Of a stretch of 64,000 bases of DNA, positions 24,192 through 32,650 are shown in pieces (position 1 is the first letter of the stretch; every line of letters begins with the position of its first letter). The stretch lies in assembly GCA_943788025.1 (NCBI GenBank), contig CALSOR010000015.1:62001-126000 (forward strand). Reading direction: 5' to 3'. Both the position numbers and the translations under genes were made by a program. The notes below the pieces were generated by a model, which had not been told where the DNA came from, made no database searches, and was given only the letters and a program-made list of their open reading frames with translations. This DNA is from JABAAE01 sp905480545 (GTDB lineage Bacteria > Planctomycetota > Planctomycetia > Pirellulales > Pirellulaceae).

Positions 24192-25241
24192 TCACACCGT
24201 CGCTGGCGGCTTAACGCGAGCTAGAGAAAGGGCTCGCTTGCCGCCTAAGTCAAACCACAGTAACCTTAAATATTCCGAGACCCAAAACTGACTTTTGGAA
24301 TTCGGCAACTTGTTGAAGAATTTTTTTGCTGCGTTGTTATCAATCACTTTGTCCTGTTTCGCCAACAGCATTAAAACGGGCATCCGCAAATTCTCCTCTC
24401 GGTCATGATTTCGTTCTATTATTTCAAACGTTTGATCGATCACTGTTCGTGGAGTGAACGGCACTCTCATGCTGCTCTGGCGTTCCGATTCATCAACGGC
24501 ATCAATTCCAAATGGGGATTGAGTCACTTTACTAAAAACCCAGGTAAGGTTGAGGATGGAATGCCATGTTTTGACCGACAGAATTGGGCTGCGGGAATTG
24601 GAAACTTCGATAGCCGGCGCAGCCAAGATAAGCCCGTCGACCAAATCGGGGTGCAGTGAGGCGTATCGAATGGAAATTGCCCCACCCAATGAATGCCCTG
24701 CGAGAAAGACTGTTTTGTGCTGTTTCCTTAATGTGTGCAATTCTCTGTCTACACTCGAAAGCCAGTCATTGATGGTTGAGTCTCGGTAGGTTGCGAGGGG
24801 CATACCAAAACCATCCAGTCGCATTGCACGGCAGTAAAGACCGTTCTTGGAAATTTCTGGTGCAACCTTGTGATACGCATGTGGCGTCTCATTAATTCCG
24901 TGAATCATCAGAATGGCAATGTCGCATGATTCATTTCCCATCGAGTACGGTTCGCCGCCGATTTGAATTCCGGATTCATGTCGCTCAATGGTTTTTTCCC
25001 AAAAGGCTAGATTTCTTCCGACGACACGTGAATAGACAAAATCAGCGATCATCCAAAATGCGGCCAAAGCGACTAGAAAATAAAGAATTCGTCGAATCCA
25101 CTTGTTGGGTACGAAATGGTTCGTAGGCACGGTCCCTTCATCGTCAGTGTCGTTCATTAGGCGGGCATCTTGGTCGTTCATAAATGTCTCCACGGGAAAT
25201 GGGAATCGCCGGTAGCAGTACCGTAAGGAATAAAAGCCCAT
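24192..25241 (-). CDS. Membrane-anchored alpha/beta hydrolase, C-terminally truncated
   Basis: A 349-residue lysophospholipase/serine-aminopeptidase type hydrolase. An N-terminal membrane helix, IRRILYFLVALAAFWMIADFV, is followed by the hydrolase fold: ILMIHGINETPHAY (oxyanion region), FLAGHSLGGAISIRY (nucleophile Ser) and MPVLMLLAKQDKVI (acid, Asp). The catalytic His that should follow about 25-30 residues later (in a G-H segment) is absent. Instead the sequence after FWVSE turns into translated REP hairpin (24205-24245) and stops close to the IS256 remnant. The original 3' end therefore appears to be lost. Upstream Mets at residues 21 or 29 are alternative starts. Probably a decaying gene. 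Confidence 0.75.
   Translation of the reverse strand: MGFYSLRYCYRRFPFPVETFMNDQDARLMNDTDDEGTVPTNHFVPNKWIRRILYFLVALAAFWMIADFVYSRVVGRNLAFWEKTIERHESGIQIGGEPYSMGNESCDIAILMIHGINETPHAYHKVAPEISKNGLYCRAMRLDGFGMPLATYRDSTINDWLSSVDRELHTLRKQHKTVFLAGHSLGGAISIRYASLHPDLVDGLILAAPAIEVSNSRSPILSVKTWHSILNLTWVFSKVTQSPFGIDAVDESERQSSMRVPFTPRTVIDQTFEIIERNHDREENLRMPVLMLLAKQDKVIDNNAAKKFFNKLPNSKSQFWVSEYLRLLWFDLGGKRALSLARVKPPATV
24205..24245. repeat. REP-like hairpin at the 3' end of the hydrolase gene
   Basis: GGCGGC and GCGAGC on the left pair with GCTCGC and GCCGCC on the right around a loop TAGAGAAAGG, with an internal bulge. The hairpin lies inside the last codons of the truncated hydrolase. Confidence 0.6.
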
Positions 25242-25316
25242 TCAGGCCCGGAACTTCACCGTCTGGAGGAGTCTGTTGAGAAATATTTCCTTGCAGCGTC
25301 ATCACTGTGTCAAATA

Positions 25317-25345
25317 TTGACACTTTGGAGCAAATCGTTAAAAAT
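25317..25345 (+). promoter_or_regulatory. Candidate sigma-70 type promoter of greA
   Basis: TTGACA (perfect -35) is followed, after 17 bases, by AAAAAT (four of six match to TATAAT). The expected start would be about 75 bases upstream of the greA ATG. Confidence 0.5.
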
Positions 25346-25375
25346 GTTTTAAATTGAACTCAACAAAAACTGACA

Positions 25376-25408
25376 CGGCCTGCTCCACAATAGCAGGTCG
25401 TATTTTAT
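25376..25408 (+). promoter_or_regulatory. Leader hairpin with short T-tract before greA
   Basis: CGGCCTGCT pairs with AGCAGGTCG (9 bp, one G-T) over the loop CCACAAT and is followed by TATTTTAT. The hairpin lies in the presumed 5' leader of greA, 20 bases before the ribosome-binding site. It could act as an attenuator or partial terminator. Confidence 0.45.
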
Positions 25409-25426
25409 TGATAAAAGGAGAAAGCC

Positions 25427-25906
25427 ATGACAGAGGGTGTACCGATGACACAGGAGGCCTACGACAAATTGTTGGCCGAAGTCGATCACATGGAGAATGT
25501 CGAATTGGCTGCGATCACGGAAAAAGTTGCTGAAGCCCGGGAAGAGGGCGACCTAAAAGAAAACGCCGAGTACCACGGTCAGCGCGAAATGCAGGGTATG
25601 ATGCAGGCCCAAATCAATGTCAAGAAACACCGACTTGCAAACGCCATTATCATCGATCCTAAGAATATTAATCGCGACGAAATTGGCTTTGGAGCGATTA
25701 TCAAAGTCATCGATACTGATATTGATATGGAAGAAGAAATCACAGTCGTTGGTGCGGGTGACGAAGACTATGATGTGGGAAAGTACCCGATGACGAGCCC
25801 AATGGTTCAGGCGTTGCTAGGTAAGAAAGTCGGTGACGAGGTCGAAATCCCAACGCCTAAAAGCCAAATTAATTTTAAGATTCTCGAAATTAAATACGAT
25901 TTTTAA
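25427..25906 (+). CDS. greA: Transcription elongation factor GreA
   Basis: A 159-residue factor that enters the RNA polymerase secondary channel and stimulates cleavage of backtracked RNA. It has the N-terminal coiled coil (VPMTQEAYDKLLAEVDHMENVELAAITEKVAEAREEGDLKENAEYHGQRE in sequence order; the conserved D and E at its tip are in EGDLKENAEYH) and the C-terminal FKBP-like domain with TSPMVQALLGKKVGDEVEIPTP. AAAGGAG stands eight bases before the ATG. Length is normal (158 in E. coli). It is flanked by a leader hairpin and a terminator, so it is a single-gene unit. Confidence 0.96.
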   Translation: MTEGVPMTQEAYDKLLAEVDHMENVELAAITEKVAEAREEGDLKENAEYHGQREMQGMMQAQINVKKHRLANAIIIDPKNINRDEIGFGAIIKVIDTDIDMEEEITVVGAGDEDYDVGKYPMTSPMVQALLGKKVGDEVEIPTPKSQINFKILEIKYDF

Positions 25907-25955
25907 TATCGGAATTTTCGTTTCGATGAAGTGAGAATCTGATGTAAATCCATTG

Positions 25956-25984
25956 AACCGTATCGTGCTGGGTACGGTTTTTTC
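25956..25984 (+). terminator. Terminator downstream of greA
   Basis: AACCGTA pairs with TACGGTT over a 9-10 base loop, followed by TTTTTT, about 50 bases after the greA stop. Confidence 0.7.
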
Positions 25985-26217
25985 ATGCGCGGCATCCTGG
26001 AATCTCCGTTTTTTAAATTGCGTGCTTTTGATGCCCTGCTTTAGATTGCCTGCTTTTTATCGTCGTGCTGTTGCATGGCAAATTCTGGCAGTGAAAAATA
26101 AAACGAATTCAGTCATGTTTTCACCCAGGTTCTTTTGCATTCATTGATAGTGAACGGGCGACAACTTTTTTTACTCATCCGATCATCCAAAGAATTCTAT
26201 CAAGGCGCCCTGGCGGG
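25985..26217. other. AT-rich intergenic region
   Basis: Between the greA terminator and the oxidoreductase. No gene or clear regulatory motif is supported. Confidence 0.35.
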
Positions 26218-26268
26218 ATGAAAGAAATTGATACACCGGAACTGACTCCAAACGGATTGCAATAGACC

Positions 26269-27393
26269 TTGGGCACATCTTCTGAAAAATACGATTGGAA
26301 TCATGAACCATTGTTTCCGCGTGATCGGTCGCATCGAATTGGGTGCATAGGTGCCGGTTTTATCATGGCAGATTGCCATTTGGTGGCATATCGCAAGGCC
26401 GGTTTCAATCCGGTTGCTATTGCATCTCGTTCTCATGAAAAAGCGAAGTCGGTTGCAGAGCGTCACAGCATCGAAAAATCGTACGCGCATTACTCACAAC
26501 TCCTGGATGACCCGTCCATTGAAGTTGTAGACATTGCGGTGCCACCGGACAATCAGCTGGATGTCATCTGCGAGGTAGTGAAGCGGGACCATATTCGTGG
26601 CATCTTGGCTCAGAAACCGCTGGGTGTGAATTTTCGCCAAGCGTCGAAAATCGTTCAAATATGCGCTGATGCGGGGAAGACATTGTGTGTCAATCAAAAC
26701 ATGCGATACGACCAATCGGTTCGTGCTTGTAAGCACTTGATTACGACGGGCAAAATAGGCGATCCAATCTTGGCAACGATTGACATGCGAGCAATTCCAC
26801 ATTGGATGCCATGGCAGGAAAGGCAGGGTTGGGTCACGTTTCGGATCATGTCGATCCATCACCTGGATACGTTCCGATTTTGGTTGGGAGATCCGGATCG
26901 AATCTATGCAAGCTTTCGAAAAGATCCTCGGACGCAATCGAAATTCGATCACTCGGATGGAATTTGTCTTTACATTCTGGAATATGACAATGGCATCCGA
27001 GCTTCCGGATGGGACGATGTGTGGGCAGGCCCTTCATCTGAGGGAGCCGCGCCGCAAATCGGAATTCAGTATCGTGTTGAAGGAACAGAGGGCATGGCGC
27101 TTGGCACCATTGGTTGGCCCGACTATCCGAACCGTACGCCCAGTACCTTACGGTTTACTAACACAGAACTGGGACGCTGGAAGGAAAGTGACTGGACCGA
27201 TGTCTGGTTCCCTGACGCGTTTGGTGGTCCCATGGCTGAGTTGTTATGTTCGATTGAAACAGGATTGCCAGCTGATCTGAACGGCAACGATAACTTAAAG
27301 ACGATGGCGCTGGTTGAAGCCGGTTACCGGTCGGCATCTGAGAAACGAGCGGTCTCAATATCTGAGATCATGGATGAACCTCAACCTGAATAG
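26269..27393 (+). CDS. Gfo/Idh/MocA family oxidoreductase
   Basis: A 374-residue NAD(P)-dependent dehydrogenase of the glucose-fructose oxidoreductase/inositol dehydrogenase family. The Rossmann motif is IGCIGAGFIMADCH, followed by NPVAIASRSHEKA, VDIAVPPDNQ and a variant of the family E-K-P motif, here AQKPLG. The C-terminal alpha/beta domain carries WPDYPNRTP and ends normally. Start choice is difficult: the annotated start is a TTG at 26269, while an ATG at 26218 in the same frame runs into an in-frame TAG 16 codons later. Families of this kind are abundant in planctomycetes and process diverse sugars; the substrate is unknown. Confidence 0.85.
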   Translation: MGTSSEKYDWNHEPLFPRDRSHRIGCIGAGFIMADCHLVAYRKAGFNPVAIASRSHEKAKSVAERHSIEKSYAHYSQLLDDPSIEVVDIAVPPDNQLDVICEVVKRDHIRGILAQKPLGVNFRQASKIVQICADAGKTLCVNQNMRYDQSVRACKHLITTGKIGDPILATIDMRAIPHWMPWQERQGWVTFRIMSIHHLDTFRFWLGDPDRIYASFRKDPRTQSKFDHSDGICLYILEYDNGIRASGWDDVWAGPSSEGAAPQIGIQYRVEGTEGMALGTIGWPDYPNRTPSTLRFTNTELGRWKESDWTDVWFPDAFGGPMAELLCSIETGLPADLNGNDNLKTMALVEAGYRSASEKRAVSISEIMDEPQPE

Positions 27394-27465
27394 TCAATCA
27401 TTTAAATTGACCCATAACGCGATTCCGCCATTAGATTTGGGCTCGTCATCGACCGTGGTTTAATT

Positions 27466-28512
27466 CTACTCAAAGGAGAGTTCGTCGGGCAGGTCCGCCT
27501 CTTGGTCGTAGATCGTGAATTCAGTTTGGTTGATTTGCGATCGGATTCTTCCGATTCGATTGTCTGACAACGCGAATCCCGGAACTTGTCGAATAAAAAT
27601 TCCACAAATTTGATCGGTAAATTCTTCTGCAAGATGCGCATAAAGTTCGGGATCACGTTCAACCGAATCACCGATCAAAAAATATTTCCGGTTAGGGAAT
27701 CGTTGAATCATGCTTCGAATGACTTTGGATTTGCCAACCCATTTGTTCGACACGACTCGTTTAATGACCTGATCACGCCAACGAAAAACTCGGAGATCAA
27801 AGGTTCCAAGTGGGAAGCTTTCGCTCGAGAGCAAACGAGAAAGTGGCGTGATCAATTGCCAGGGGCTTGCCGAGACAAAATGAAAGTCGATTCCCTGATC
27901 CGACCAGTTTTTGTAGACTTGCGACATTCCATCGATCGCTCGGAATTCTCGCAAAAATGTGTTTTTTAAAAGCTCGTCGCGGTTTCCGACACTCGTGATT
28001 TTTATGGTGTCGTCAACATCTGAAATGACCGAGTTGCCGATAGGGGGGAGCAGATGAACTCTTCCGTTAATCACTCGCTCATCACCCGCTGGCAGAATCA
28101 GTTGGAAGGAAAGGACGCGATTGGTGACGGCTCCCTCCTCAACTAACACATCAATTTCCTCTTGAGAGAATTCGACTTCTTCTGAGAAGTGTCCATTGCG
28201 TTTGCTTTTTTTTCCAAAATCAAACACTTTCGAGCCGATGCGAATTTGAATTCGACGTCCCTTCAACAAGTTAGCCGTAAACGGTTCAATCCGTTTCTTG
28301 AACAAATCACCACGCAACTCTTCGCTTGGGACTTTCATGACACGACGGAGTAACCGCACCATCAGCTTCTTGCGGATATTCACATCTTGCGGATCAAAAA
28401 CGGCACCGGATATTCTAACGTTCCAACGTTTGGTGTCAGGGTTCCATGCCCCGGCGCTTGGGAAAAACACGACTTCGTCGTGTGCTCGTATCGGTTTGCC
28501 TTTTTTGATCAT
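27466..28512 (-). CDS. App1-like (DUF2183) phosphatidate phosphatase domain protein
   Basis: A 348-residue protein. The N-terminal half is a beta-rich domain. The C-terminal half is the App1 catalytic domain of the HAD type, with the nucleophile motif SDVDDTIK (D-x-D-x-T), FHFVSASPWQLI (the Ser motif), KSKVIRSMIQRFPNRKYFLIGDSVERDPE (Lys and Asp motifs), and a C-terminal acidic tail. In yeast, App1 dephosphorylates phosphatidic acid; bacterial homologues are largely unstudied. No signal peptide, so probably cytoplasmic. The gene is convergent with the oxidoreductase. Confidence 0.85.
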   Translation of the reverse strand: MIKKGKPIRAHDEVVFFPSAGAWNPDTKRWNVRISGAVFDPQDVNIRKKLMVRLLRRVMKVPSEELRGDLFKKRIEPFTANLLKGRRIQIRIGSKVFDFGKKSKRNGHFSEEVEFSQEEIDVLVEEGAVTNRVLSFQLILPAGDERVINGRVHLLPPIGNSVISDVDDTIKITSVGNRDELLKNTFLREFRAIDGMSQVYKNWSDQGIDFHFVSASPWQLITPLSRLLSSESFPLGTFDLRVFRWRDQVIKRVVSNKWVGKSKVIRSMIQRFPNRKYFLIGDSVERDPELYAHLAEEFTDQICGIFIRQVPGFALSDNRIGRIRSQINQTEFTIYDQEADLPDELSFE

Positions 28513-28652
28513 CGAGTTTCAGGGTGAGAGCGAATACCGTTGGTTGCGTCGTGGCAAAATCAAAGTGTAATTGTAAGCTCGAATCTGAAGAATCGGTGAA
28601 TCGATTTTTTTAAATGATTCGTTGACGGAAAGAAGGGGCAGTAGAAAACGGC

Positions 28653-30083
28653 TTATCGTGTAATATCGTAAATCATAATTTTGTCATCTTCCCGCAACAG
28701 AAGCTTTCCGTTCGAGATTACAGGATGTGCCCAGCTGCGGTTCGACGATTTCACGTTTTGCATAAATTTACCGAGTAAATTGTATCGATTTGGGTTGGCT
28801 TCGACCAATGCGACAGTGCCATCCTGGTAACGAAAAATGATCTTTCGATCACAATAGACCAATGCTGCCGAGCCAATGCCCGCACCCCGGAGTTTCCCGC
28901 CCCAACTGATTTTTCCGGACGTTAAGTTAACGCACATCGGGAACCCTCGATTCATACCATTCCCCAGATAGGCATGATCACCATCTACGATGATTCCACC
29001 ATGGTGGCATTGCATCTGCTGCGAGGGCCAAGTTTTGATTGGTGTTGTCTCAAAACTAACGCCTTCTTCTCTGCGGCGAATCTCGATATCAAGGAGCGTT
29101 GAGCCGCCATTATGGGCCGATGAATAGAAGATCTTGTTGTCACCAATTTGAACGGGAGAACAAACATTGGCGATCCGGTTGGCTGACAAACTGTTCTGCC
29201 AAAATATTTTTCCGCTATCTGGATCGACAGATACGATGCGATCACCTGTTACCTGCACGTACTGTTTCACATTATGCAAGTCAGCAATGATCATTGAACT
29301 GTAGCTTGCCCCATAACGCAAGTTTTCTCGTCGAGAATTTATCAGAGGTCGATCGGTCGTTTCTGGCTTGCATCGCCAGATTTCAATCCCGGTTTCGATC
29401 CCGGTATCGCTGTCTTTTTTGCCGACCGTTTTCAATGCGACGATCAAGGCTTGTCGACCGCCTGGGGAAACAATCACTTGGTCACCATCGACCAGCGGGG
29501 ATTCGGAAAATCCCCAACCGCTCATGAGTCGTCCATTCCATTCTTTTTGGAATTGTTTCTGCCATAGGATGCGCCCGTTTTGGTTGGCCTTGGGTTTGTA
29601 ATTCAGTTTTGCATCAAGGCAAACCAAGCGACCGTCCGAACCAACAACGAACAAACGTTCGGTTTTCGGATCATAGGTCGGCGTGGATCGGGAGCCCAGG
29701 TAGTCGTGATTGGGGACAACAGGAACAATGGTCTGCTGCCAAATGACCTCTCCTGTCGACATCTGAATTGCAACGACGAACTGGTCTGAATCTGAGTTGC
29801 CTGTCGTGTAGATCGTTCCATCAACGACGCATAAACTTGCGAAACCTTGCCCCGCCCCAGCGAGCGTCTTTAAGAACTCTGGCGGTCGGTTGTACCAATT
29901 GCTCGAAATGGTAATCGTTTCCGCTTTTCCATCCCGGTTCTCACCACGAAATTGTCGCCAATCATCCGCAGAGCTACTATTGGGAAAAACGGTGGTGAAA
30001 ATGCAAAAAATAGAAAGAAGTTCGATGCAAATGCAGGTCGTAGCTTTCCATCGAGCGGTGAATAACGGGTGAAAATTTTTCAT
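28653..30083 (-). CDS. Exported PQQ-like beta-propeller repeat protein
   Basis: A 476-residue protein with an N-terminal hydrophobic signal (TTCICIELLSIFCIFTTVFP...SSADDWRQFRG). WRQFRGxxRDG is the typical mature start of planctomycete PQQ-repeat proteins. Blades of the propeller are visible as W-x-F-x-G/A repeats, such as VVAIQMSTGEVIWQQ, LVCLDAKLNYK, VSVDPDSGKIFWQN and VNLTSGKISWGGK. It resembles BamB and quinoprotein dehydrogenase folds but shows no catalytic signature, so it is better treated as a propeller of unknown ligand. Likely periplasmic. It stands as a single gene on the minus strand. Confidence 0.82.
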   Translation of the reverse strand: MKNFHPLFTARWKATTCICIELLSIFCIFTTVFPNSSSADDWRQFRGENRDGKAETITISSNWYNRPPEFLKTLAGAGQGFASLCVVDGTIYTTGNSDSDQFVVAIQMSTGEVIWQQTIVPVVPNHDYLGSRSTPTYDPKTERLFVVGSDGRLVCLDAKLNYKPKANQNGRILWQKQFQKEWNGRLMSGWGFSESPLVDGDQVIVSPGGRQALIVALKTVGKKDSDTGIETGIEIWRCKPETTDRPLINSRRENLRYGASYSSMIIADLHNVKQYVQVTGDRIVSVDPDSGKIFWQNSLSANRIANVCSPVQIGDNKIFYSSAHNGGSTLLDIEIRRREEGVSFETTPIKTWPSQQMQCHHGGIIVDGDHAYLGNGMNRGFPMCVNLTSGKISWGGKLRGAGIGSAALVYCDRKIIFRYQDGTVALVEANPNRYNLLGKFMQNVKSSNRSWAHPVISNGKLLLREDDKIMIYDITR

Positions 30084-30315
30084 CTTGGGATCGCAGAATG
30101 ATAAGACTTCGGATGGCGAGACGATTCAATCGATGTTTTAACAAGGTTTGGCGAATTCATAAAGGAGAAACATTCCGCATTCAATGTCTTAGGCCGTAGC
30201 CGTACGTCATTGTCAGAGTCAATTCTTTTATTCAGGGTTGCTCATCATGCTAGGAAACTAACTTGGACGTGTTTTGTCCTGGCAAAATCGTCCTGTAGCG
30301 ATTTGCGTCATAGTT

Positions 30316-30834
30316 TCATTGGTCGTCAATTTCCAACAGGGCGATCTCAAGAAGGGCGTATTCAGAAGTGTTGGCCTGATCGTGGGAGACGTTCATACTG
30401 GGTTTGACGCCATCGGATAATGATCCGGGTGATATTTTGTCAGAATCTTCCACATTCAGAGGAGGCAGGGGCTCGCGAAACAGAACCGCTTGAGCGTCGA
30501 ATCGAACGGATAGGCGATTTTCGGGTTGAATTGTGTCATTGATGTTCCAGCAAAAATTATTTTCTGTCTTTTGGCATTGAAGCTCCACCCCGTTCAAAGC
30601 AATGCCTGCCGGGGGATGTCGTGTTTTCAATCGCAAAAGAAGTGCTTCGCTTGTCAATCCAGTTGGGCAGTGGAAAACTCGGCCAAGCGTGAGCGGCGTG
30701 GACAGCTTTGTTTCTGGAACTAGGTTTTTAATGTCGGAAATCAAGCACGGAAATTTGCTACGACCCGACCGTTCGCCGAAATTGTAAGTCCACGGCCCAT
30801 GTAAACGGATTTGATGAATTCCTTTGCTCCCCAA
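30316..30834 (-). CDS. Hypothetical beta-rich protein
   Basis: A 172-residue frame starting with TTG. The composition is protein-like and beta-rich, with GIHQIRLHGPWTYNFG, LTLGRVFHCPTGL, ALNGVELQCQ and ENRLSVRFDAQAVLFREPL, resembling the sugar-binding jelly-roll of glycoside hydrolase family 2 style proteins. This is only an impression and no catalytic domain is attached. The C-terminus is acidic. The start is uncertain because the frame is open further upstream without a good ATG. It is divergent from the DUF1559 gene. Confidence 0.55.
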   Translation of the reverse strand: MGSKGIHQIRLHGPWTYNFGERSGRSKFPCLISDIKNLVPETKLSTPLTLGRVFHCPTGLTSEALLLRLKTRHPPAGIALNGVELQCQKTENNFCWNINDTIQPENRLSVRFDAQAVLFREPLPPLNVEDSDKISPGSLSDGVKPSMNVSHDQANTSEYALLEIALLEIDDQ

Positions 30835-30891
30835 AAAATGGATAATAAACGTAATGCACCCGAGTAATTGTTTTACGTGAGTCGATTTGAG

Positions 30892-31923
30892 ATGAAAACT
30901 ACGAGTCGAGGTTTTTCAAGAAGCGAATTGGTCGTGACAGTTGTCATTATCATGGTTGCGGTTGGTTTAATACTTCCGTGGATTACGCGCCAGCGAGGAC
31001 AGTCTCAAAGGAATTTTTGCGAATCAAGGCAAATGGTGATCGCTAAGGCTGTGTTCCTAAAAGCTGTAGATTCGCCATCTTTGCCCGGTTACCGCGATAT
31101 CCAGGCGACAATCGGAAGCCAAAACATCGAAACAAGCTGGATTTTTCCGACGCTTCCCTATATTCACCCTCTCGGAAGCGAGCTGGCTGACGAGATTCGC
31201 CTTTCGAAAATTGAAGATTTGGTCGCCAGCGACAACATCGATCTATTTCGCAACGGCGAGTTCTCTTCGACGCTGAAGGAGTACGGGAATAGTGGTGAGT
31301 TGATTGGTCAAAAAGTCCCAATTTACATTGCCGATTTGGTCTGCCCGCAATCAGAACGGGTACCCCAAGAAGGCGATCGGCAGCCGCTGTCTTATGTTGC
31401 GAATTGTGGAATGCCAGATCGAAAAATGGATGACGATGGAAAGCGTAAAACGATGCGTCCCGACTTCCTGGCAAATGGCGTTTTCTTTGATCGGATCTCG
31501 GGCGGTGAAATCATGGATCTAGATTATCTTTATAGTCATGATGGTCTCACTGATACGATCATGCTATCCGAAAACCTCAATGCGGGTGAGTGTTTTGATA
31601 CTTCGGAGGAAAAGGTCGGATTTGTCTGGATCGACAGCTTTACGAAGTCCGACGACGGGACCTTGCTTCCGACGTTGGATACGACTCGATTGCTTGGAAT
31701 CAATCAAAAATCAAATGAAGCCTCATCGATAAAGCTGGCGCGACCTTCTGGCAACCATGTTGACGGAGTAAATGTCGCGTTTTGTGACGGTTCGACAAAG
31801 TTTCTTAACAGTAACATTGACTACGTCGCTTACGTGCATTTTCTTACGTCCTCATGCTATGAAGTTCGCAATTCAATGACGGGAGAGTTGGCTGCCCCTC
31901 CCTATCGATTGGAGAGACAGTGA
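30892..31923 (+). CDS. DUF1559 prepilin-like protein
   Basis: The protein starts (Met at 30892; the longer GTG start at 30868 is less likely) with a type IV prepilin-like segment, GFSRSELVVTVVIIMVAVGLILPW, in which the usual F[ST]LxE cleavage motif is present as F-S-R-S-E. The rest (343 residues in all) is the DUF1559/SBP_bac_10 domain, with LSYVANCG, the D-G-L-S-N-T-like segment, and HVDGVNVAFCDGSTKFLNSNID near the end. This family is hugely expanded in planctomycetes, where it forms pseudopilin-like surface or export components. The exact role is unknown. Confidence 0.9.
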   Translation: MKTTSRGFSRSELVVTVVIIMVAVGLILPWITRQRGQSQRNFCESRQMVIAKAVFLKAVDSPSLPGYRDIQATIGSQNIETSWIFPTLPYIHPLGSELADEIRLSKIEDLVASDNIDLFRNGEFSSTLKEYGNSGELIGQKVPIYIADLVCPQSERVPQEGDRQPLSYVANCGMPDRKMDDDGKRKTMRPDFLANGVFFDRISGGEIMDLDYLYSHDGLTDTIMLSENLNAGECFDTSEEKVGFVWIDSFTKSDDGTLLPTLDTTRLLGINQKSNEASSIKLARPSGNHVDGVNVAFCDGSTKFLNSNIDYVAYVHFLTSSCYEVRNSMTGELAAPPYRLERQ

Positions 31924-31960
31924 CGTCGGGAGAATTCAAAGTTTCCTGTGAGTGTGTGAC

Positions 31961-32482
31961 TTAATGCTGAGGCTTGACTGAAAAGTCAATTCGGTCGTTG
32001 ATCGTTTTCTGCCAGTACCCCACATCGATCCAGCGATCGAACTTTCGACCGGTTCGTTTAAAATGTGCAACCTTCTCGAAACCAAATCTTTCGTGCAACG
32101 CGACACTGGCTGGATTGGGGAGAGCAATGCCAGCGATCGCCGTGTGAATTTCACGATTTCCAAGTTCGTTCAAAAGCTTTTCATAAAGCCTTGTTCCGAT
32201 TCGATTTTTAATTGCATCAGAGGCGACGTAAACCGACGTTTCGACCGTGTGGCGATAGGCCGCGCGTTCCTTCCAGGGTTTTGCGTAGGCATATCCTAAA
32301 ACATTTGTGTCGTCTGAATCGTCTATGAAAATCAACCAAGGCAATACTCCAGATTCCATTTGCCTCTGAAAAACCTCCACGCTTATCTTGATTTCGTCAA
32401 ACGTTGAAAAGGAGTTTTCGACATAGTCGTTGTAAATATCACAAATCGGTTGAGCGTCAGCCGAACGAGCTTCACGGATCAA
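31961..32482 (-). CDS. GNAT N-acetyltransferase, phosphinothricin acetyltransferase-like
   Basis: A 173-residue GNAT acetyltransferase from the TTG at 32482, chosen because GGTGGAG lies eight bases upstream and LIREARSADAQPICDIYNDYV is the usual family start. The frame opens as far as 32665, but that extension would overlap the divergent protease gene. Motifs: VLGYAYAKPWKERAAYRHTVETSVYV, the acetyl-CoA loop region KNRIGTRLYEKLLNEL, and ALPNPASVALHERFGFEKVA. The closest known relatives acetylate phosphinothricin or methionine sulfoximine; the natural substrate here is unknown. Confidence 0.85.
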   Translation of the reverse strand: MIREARSADAQPICDIYNDYVENSFSTFDEIKISVEVFQRQMESGVLPWLIFIDDSDDTNVLGYAYAKPWKERAAYRHTVETSVYVASDAIKNRIGTRLYEKLLNELGNREIHTAIAGIALPNPASVALHERFGFEKVAHFKRTGRKFDRWIDVGYWQKTINDRIDFSVKPQH

Positions 32483-32650
32483 GTTGGTTCTCCACCTTTG
32501 CCTGGTTAATAACGAACGGGCTTCGCGATGACGCCCATCAAAATAAAAGTTTACCTGCCAGGCATGTCGTCGAAACCGCACCAGAATTAAATCGATAAGG
32601 TTGGCTTGGCTTGGATGGTCCTTATTCGTGATGGCGTGTATTCTACAACG

